Assembly (NCBI GenBank): GCA_030549175.1
Contig: JAUKUA010000004.1
Coordinates: 3,720,001 to 3,784,000, forward strand
Origin: Lasiosphaeris hirsuta
Lineage: Eukaryota; Ascomycota; Sordariomycetes; Sordariales; Lasiosphaeriaceae
Direction: 5' to 3'
DNA: 64,000 bases
A model generated the notes under the pieces. It was not told the DNA's origin. It did not search any database and was given only the letters and a program-made list of their open reading frames with translations. Each line of letters opens with the position of its first letter. The stretch's first letter is position 1. Shown here one piece after another: positions 59,166-64,000 of the stretch. A program made the translations under genes and the position numbers.

Positions 59166-60618
59166 ATGGACCCATTCGTAACGCGAAAGAAAAGGAAATC
59201 GAGTCCCGGGCTAGAGACCATCCAATCGACACCCCAACCAGATGGAGACGACGAAGACGAATCCACTGATGTCAAACTAGCTATTCTATCATCCCTCCAC
59301 CCAGGCTTGGATCAGGATACTCTCTTGGACCTCCTGCTCGCACATGATGGGTCTGTCCATGCCACATCACAAACTCTCAAGGCGCCGCGTTCGATGAAGA
59401 AGTCGGCCAGTGCCGTAGTTTCGCAGATGTCGCTGCGCTCTTTTGCGGTCGCCACAGACCAGTCTTCCGCGCCGAACAAGAAAGCCAAACTTCTGTCAAA
59501 AAAGGGGCAAACACTTCACCTCTATGACCCCCAAGATATCAGCGAGCATACCCCCTGCACCATCATCCAAAACTTTCTGCCACTTGACGAAGCAAACAAG
59601 CTCTTGGAAGAACTCCTAGAAGAGTCCAAAACTTTTGAGAAAATTACCTTCAAGCTGTTTGACACTGTTGTCTCGAGTCCTCACACATCGAGCTTCTATG
59701 TTGAGAGCTACGACGAGCTGGACCAGCAGAAGCATGAATACGTATACAACGGTGCAAGGCTGACGGTGAGAGCGACCATGATCCATCCTCAGCCGGTACT
59801 GATGCTAACGGAACGCTGCCAGGACGTCCGCAAAATCACACCCCAGCTCGACAGAGTCAAGGCCCGGGTCCAGGAGGCTGTGAATCGCGAGATCCAGGAG
59901 CGCATCCGAACACATTATGGCGGCAAGAAACTCAAATATCAATCGCCGCGCCTGTGGTCTCCCAATGCAGCTTTTGTGAATTGCTATAGCGGTCCGCAGG
60001 AGAGCGTTGGCTGGGTATGTACATACAACCCCCAAAACCCTGCCTCCTCCCCAGACACCATCCAACCCCCAACGCCATCACCAACCCAAACTAACCCCTC
60101 CCCTCCCTCCCATCCAGCACAGCGATCAACTAACCTACCTTGGCCCGCGCGCGGTGATCGGCTCCCTCTCACTCGGGGTGACCCGGGAATTTCGCGTCCG
60201 GCGAGTCCTCCCCGCCTCCACCTCCTCCGAAACCAACCCCGACGCATCGGGCCAAATCGCTCTCCACCTCCCACACAACTCCCTCGTCGTCATGCACGCC
60301 GAGATGCAAGAGGAGTGGAAGCACAGCGTCACGCCCACCACAGCCATCGACCCCCACCCCATCGCTGGCGTGCGGCGCATCAACATCACGTACCGCGACT
60401 ACCGCGCCGAGTTCCACCCCCGCCACACGCCGCGCTGCAGCTGCGATATTGCGTGCGTCTTGCGGGTAGTCCAGAGGAAGAAAGAGAACTGGGGGCGGTA
60501 TTTCTGGATGTGCCATGCGGGAAATGTCCCGGGGAAGGAAGGCTGCGCGTTCTTCCAGTGGGCTGAGTTTGATGACGATGGAAGCCCCGTTCCGAAACAA
60601 GGACGAAAGACTGAATAA
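59166..60618 (+). CDS. CUE domain + AlkB-like dioxygenase + GRF zinc finger protein
   Basis: Three exons, 59166-59765, 59823-60014 and 60118-60618, 430 aa. The N terminus is basic (TRKKRKSS). A CUE-like domain spans about 34-72: VKLAILSSLHPGLDQDTLLD and AHDGSVHATSQTL. The AlkB-type 2-oxoglutarate/Fe(II) fold spans about 110-360: FLPLDEANKLLEELLEES, SPNAAFVNCYSGPQESVGWH, iron ligands H265 and D267 (HSDQ) and H333 (WKHSV), and the 2-oxoglutarate-binding RRINITYR (350-357). A GRF-type zinc finger follows (about 370-415): CSCDIACVLRVV, WGRYFWMCHA and CAFFQW. AlkB homologues of the ALKBH2/3 type remove N-alkyl damage from DNA or RNA. Intron 1 (57 nt, CTAAC branch) is a multiple of three with no stop, so retention adds 19 residues. 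The CUE call is weaker than the other two. Confidence 0.85.
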
Positions 60619-60710
60619 GGACCAAAACCAAATATCGCCCCCTTTTATTCACCAGTGACTTGAGTATCCCCAATTCATTCTCCTTGAAGTCACTACTTTG
60701 ATTAAACGAT

Positions 60711-63171
60711 TTATTGCCACCAACCTGACCACCCCCACCGTCCAGCATCCTTCTTCCCTCCTTTTCCAGCATCATTATAATGATTAGCCCCACCAACTGT
60801 CATCCTCGCTCCTGTCCCAATACCAACTCCAACCGGCCCGGCCCCCGCTCCCGCTCCCGCCATCCCATTACCCCCGAAACCCCTCTCCGGTCTTCTCATC
60901 CTCCCCTCGTCCCTCTCCTCAGCCCTCAAAGCCGCAGCCGTACCCTGTCCAAGCCCTCTCAGCGTATGTGACTGGCCCTCTCCGCCGACCGACCTCCGCG
61001 TCCTGATGCCCCCGCGTCGCCTATCGCTCTCACCAGCCGTTCTGCTCCGGCTCCGACGTACACTACTCCTGGCCGAGACGGTGGCGGGAGCATGCGTTGC
61101 CGGTGATGAAGACGTGGCCTTTTTGGCATCTGACTTCTAGTCGCTATCGGGCGATCGGTGGCTGGTTGCCGACGCCTTCCCCCCCATTCCTCCCCCTTGA
61201 GCCCCGTTCGCAGCGATAGCTATCGACGACGGCACCTTCCTCACGCGGCTGACGTGGTAGCTCGACCTGGTACCCCCAACTGGGCTGCTGCTGATACCGG
61301 TGGTTGCCCGGTGGATCTCGGTCCAGATCTGGCGCGCTCGGTCATGTCCAGGATCGTCATCTTCGGCAATGTCATCGGCGGCGGTAGGCCAAATCGGTAA
61401 CGCAGCCCGATCTGCTCCTTCCCGGCTCCCATACGGCGACGGCTGAGGCATCGAAGCCTTGTGTAGGCTCGTCTGCCTCCGTGGGATAGGCGGAGCTGTG
61501 CGTGGAAGGGCAGAAGCTGGGCCGGGGGCGGCCGGGGGCGGGGTGCCTGGGCCAGGTCGCATCGTGTCTTCACTCCCGCTTCCCCGTTCCGAGGCGGCGG
61601 CCGTCGCGGCCGTCGACCCTTGGACAGTTGGGAGGTTCGATACTACCCTTCGGGACGGTGTCCGCGAGCTCACAACTCGCCGCATCACCTCGCTCGCGCT
61701 CACGGGGCCCCAGTGTAGGGCGATGATTTCGAACAGCGGTGTTGGCTGTGGCGTGGGACGTGGTGACCACATAGACGCAGAGTTGTGTCTCTTGATGACA
61801 GCGCGAGCGGTCGTCTCGAGGGTTGTTTGCATGTCAACAATCCCGTCGATTGGCTTTGCAATGGGTGTGACGTCAGGGCTACTGGGGCTTGGGGGGGACG
61901 CGGTCCGCCGGGGAAACCCCGAATGTCGGTAGGTCAAACGCACTTGGAGATACTCGGTCATGGTGCTGCCGAGGTGGTGCTCGAGGTCTTGAATCAGGTC
62001 CTCGGAACTCTGGCGTATGTGGCCGCCCCGGGCTGGATGACGGGGAGGGGGGGATGGGAGAAAGCGGACGTGGGCCATGAGCAGGAGCCGGGAGCCTGGG
62101 TAGAGAGTGTTTCTTTGTGTTGGGGGTCCCACGTTAGGATCGACGAAGATGAGGTTATCAGGGGCTTTTAGGGGAGCTTACTTTGTATGCGGCTCTCTAT
62201 CGTCAAGTACCTCGATGATTTCGCTGTTGGTGGTGGGTAAGACCTGGACTGAAACGTCATACAGGCAGCCATACTGAAAAATATCTTGAGCCTGTATGTT
62301 AGATGGGGCTGTTTTGCATCCAGGTGGGATGTGAATGTACCTGATTGAGAGGAACCATGATCGCTACAATAGCTGCTAGCGGAACTCCACGAGCGATCCT
62401 CATTCTGTCGAGTGTGCTCAACACCGCTGTTGGCCCGGCATATCCGCGTCGACAGCTGCACAGCTGCCCAAAGGGTTGTAACGCCGTCATCCACAACCTT
62501 GCTCTCCGGCGTCACGACGATTCGGGGCACCAAAATGAAGGGGTCAGGGTGGGAAGTGTCCTCAGGCCCACTGTCGCTCAAAGTATCAGACTCCACCGCT
62601 GTGAAGGGCGAGCGTATCCGACCATCCGGCTCCCGCGGAGTAGCGGCCAGGTGGTGCATACTCCTCGAGCTTCTCAACCACAACCCCCCTGCCGCCGCCC
62701 CCGAGTGTCCGGCGTGTTCAACAGACCCAACGCGGGACTCCCCCTCTGCCCCCCCAAACCGTCTCGGTCCAAGACCACCCCATGACCGCCCTCCTTCCGC
62801 CTCAGGAACAGCAAGCTCGCCTTGTTCGACAAGGGGGGCGGCCGCGTCGGCCCCGCCTGGTCCTCCACCTGACGCGGATCGGTGCACGAAGTCGACCGCC
62901 GCGGCCGCGGGGTGAGCTGGCTCCCGGTGTTGTTGGCTCCCCTCCGCTTGGCCACCGTCAGGGGCTTGTCGCCGCCGGGCGGCTCGGGTATGCTGCCCAC
63001 GCTCGCGTCCGACTCGGCACCCTCGAAGCTGCACCGCCGTTCGGTGGAGGTCTTCTGGCTCCACCGGCTCGAGGGACGCTTGATGATGTGCAGGGGCTTG
63101 GGGATGTCCATCTCGGGCCGGCTGGTGCCGTGGCGGCGGGGTGAATCGAACGGGGACGTGCTGCTTGCCAT
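60711..63171 (-). pseudogene. Unknown conserved gene with frameshift and in-frame stop (pseudogene or sequence errors)
   Basis: Minus-strand exons 62341-63171, 62182-62284 and 62112 downward, joined in frame at CTAAC-containing introns. The start reads MASSTSPFDSPRRHGTSRPE; later blocks include LTPRPRRSTSCT, PPPLSNKASLLFLRRKEGG, SRSMHHLAATPREPDGRIRS, DPFILVPRIVVTPESK, YGCLYDVSVQVLPTTNSEII and LYPGSRLLLMAHVRF. Two breaks: the frame shifts at six G on the coding strand (plus 62684-62689), where one more G would restore it; and a TAG at 61137-61139 is followed in the same frame by 141 open codons ending GRWGWSGWWQ at 60711, a C terminus that looks natural. A 108-nt in-frame intron (donor gtgagg after HVSR, acceptor at this TAG) could remove the stop, but it lacks a clear branch site. 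From memory, similar proteins occur in other Sordariomycetes. Function unknown. Confidence 0.6.
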
Positions 63172-63603
63172 TGTGTTTCGTGAGGATTCGTGTCTGGCCG
63201 CAATGGCAGGGCGTCGAATCTACGCTGCGCTTTCCGGGGACCGCTCGAACCAGATTCTCAGCTTTGATTTAAGGGATGAAACCAGGGCCAACTGGCCGGT
63301 CAAGATAAGATGATGAGGCACTTGGGACAACAAAGTGGTTAAGATGATGGCTTTCTATTAAACCGCATACCCCTCGCTAACCATGTCGGCGAAGCAATGC
63401 GGATAGCATGTTCCATGAAAGCTAACCCGACTCCTTCGCTGTAAGCATGAAAATTAGGCTGCTTCGACTCTCCTTCGTCTAGCAAGAGCGGTCCAGCCTT
63501 ACCCTTCCACCCATACCTGCAATTCCTCCCAAGAAGGCAGGTACTGGGTCACATTAGATGCTTGACGAGGAAAGAACCACCACCCTCAGCCCTGAGCCGG
63601 ATC
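63172..63603. other. Spacer between two minus-strand unknown genes
   Basis: A 430-bp stretch upstream of the broken gene and downstream of the partial gene. Nothing recognised. Confidence 0.5.
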
Positions 63604-64000
63604 CTAAACAGCCGCACCCATTGTCCTCATCAGATTATTCTTCGTCCCCTCGACATCTGCCTCATCCATGTTGAGGAAGTTGATCTGCAACAGTCAGTCA
63701 TCTCAAAAGCTAACTGAAGACCAAAGGTCACTCACCACCTCGTCTGACCCCCCTGCGTTCCCGTACAATACCGCCTCGGAGATACTCGCCGTAATCCCCC
63801 GCTTCGTTCGCTCCTCCCACACTCCCTCCCAATTCCACTCGCCGGGCCGGCGCGTCGCCTCGGTGCTCTTTCCTACAGGGGCAGGGGCAGGGGCAGGAGC
63901 AGCCCCGGGCGGCTCCGGCGTGGCTGGTAAGGCCTTCCCGGCCACGCCGCGCCGGTGCGTTCGCCAGGCATGCCAGGCACCGGGGTTCCCCGCAGCCTCG
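63604..64000 (-). CDS. 3' end of an unknown gene, partial
   Basis: Two minus-strand exons are visible: 63736 to beyond 64000, and the last exon 63604-63684. The joined end reads EWNWEGVWEERTKRGITASI, SEAVLYGNAGGSDEV, then INFLNMDEADVEGTKNN and MRTMGAAV. Before that lie an Ala/Pro-rich linker (PGAAPAPAPAPVG) and GAWHAWRTHRRG at the window edge. The 51-nt intron has donor gtgagtg and acceptor ttgcag and preserves frame. I do not recognise the family; the rest lies outside the window. Confidence 0.6.

Noticed and set aside
62284..62341. A third apparent frameshift in the broken minus-strand gene
   Set aside because: Using acceptor ...ctcaag at 62285 instead of ...atacag restores the frame (D-IFQYGCLYDV), so normal splicing explains it.

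Overview
This window looks like nuclear DNA of a filamentous ascomycete. The gene content and protein wording fit a Sordariomycete, probably near Sordariales; that placement is inferred from remembered family sequences, not from a search. The supporting signs are many short spliceosomal introns (mostly 45-80 nt, GT..AG, often with a CTAAC-like branch site), pyrimidine-rich leaders, GC-rich codon use and single-copy fungal housekeeping genes on both strands.

Layout, left to right: (1) 1-2084, minus, the N-terminal part of a Furry/TAO3/PAG1 morphogenesis scaffold running off the left edge. (2) 5565-7749, plus, NADPH-cytochrome P450 reductase. (3) 11810-13735, plus, a two-RRM protein of the RBMS/MSSP type with an ATGA-overlapping upstream ORF. 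(4) RIO2 kinase (minus) facing V-ATPase subunit e/VMA9 (plus) across a 515-bp spacer with GATA motifs and a long hairpin. (5) ARV1 and a LysM protein, both minus. (6) SMC2, plus, 22701-26517, convergent with a membrane-anchored mARC-like MOSC protein. (7) An 8.9-kb gene-poor stretch before a Zn2Cys6 transcription factor (37511-39926), convergent with the STRIPAK subunit MOB3/phocein (minus). (8) A run of plus-strand genes: ZNG1 (CobW GTPase), NOT2 (CCR4-NOT), a CUE1-like ER protein, an unknown membrane protein with an apparent frameshift, and the mitochondrial DEAD-box helicase MSS116/CYT-19. (9) PEX7 (minus), divergent from a CUE + AlkB + GRF-zinc-finger protein (plus), then a conserved unknown gene (minus, broken by a frameshift and an in-frame stop) and the 3' end of another unknown gene.

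The genes are not an operon or a metabolic cluster. They are housekeeping functions: ribosome maturation, condensin, vacuolar acidification, sterol and lipid homeostasis, mRNA decay, peroxisome import, mitochondrial RNA folding and DNA alkylation repair. No mobile element, CRISPR, rRNA or tRNA gene could be supported.

The most interesting single item is the CUE-AlkB-GRF protein at 59166-60618. It puts in one chain a ubiquitin-binding CUE domain and an AlkB demethylase, functions that are brought together in humans by separate proteins (ASCC2 and ALKBH3), and adds a nucleic-acid-binding GRF finger. Other points worth checking are a 12-nt microexon in ZNG1, a possible alternative first exon inside NOT2, tiny first coding exons in VMA9 and NOT2, the hairpin in the RIO2/VMA9 promoter, and two genes broken at G homopolymers, which may be assembly errors.
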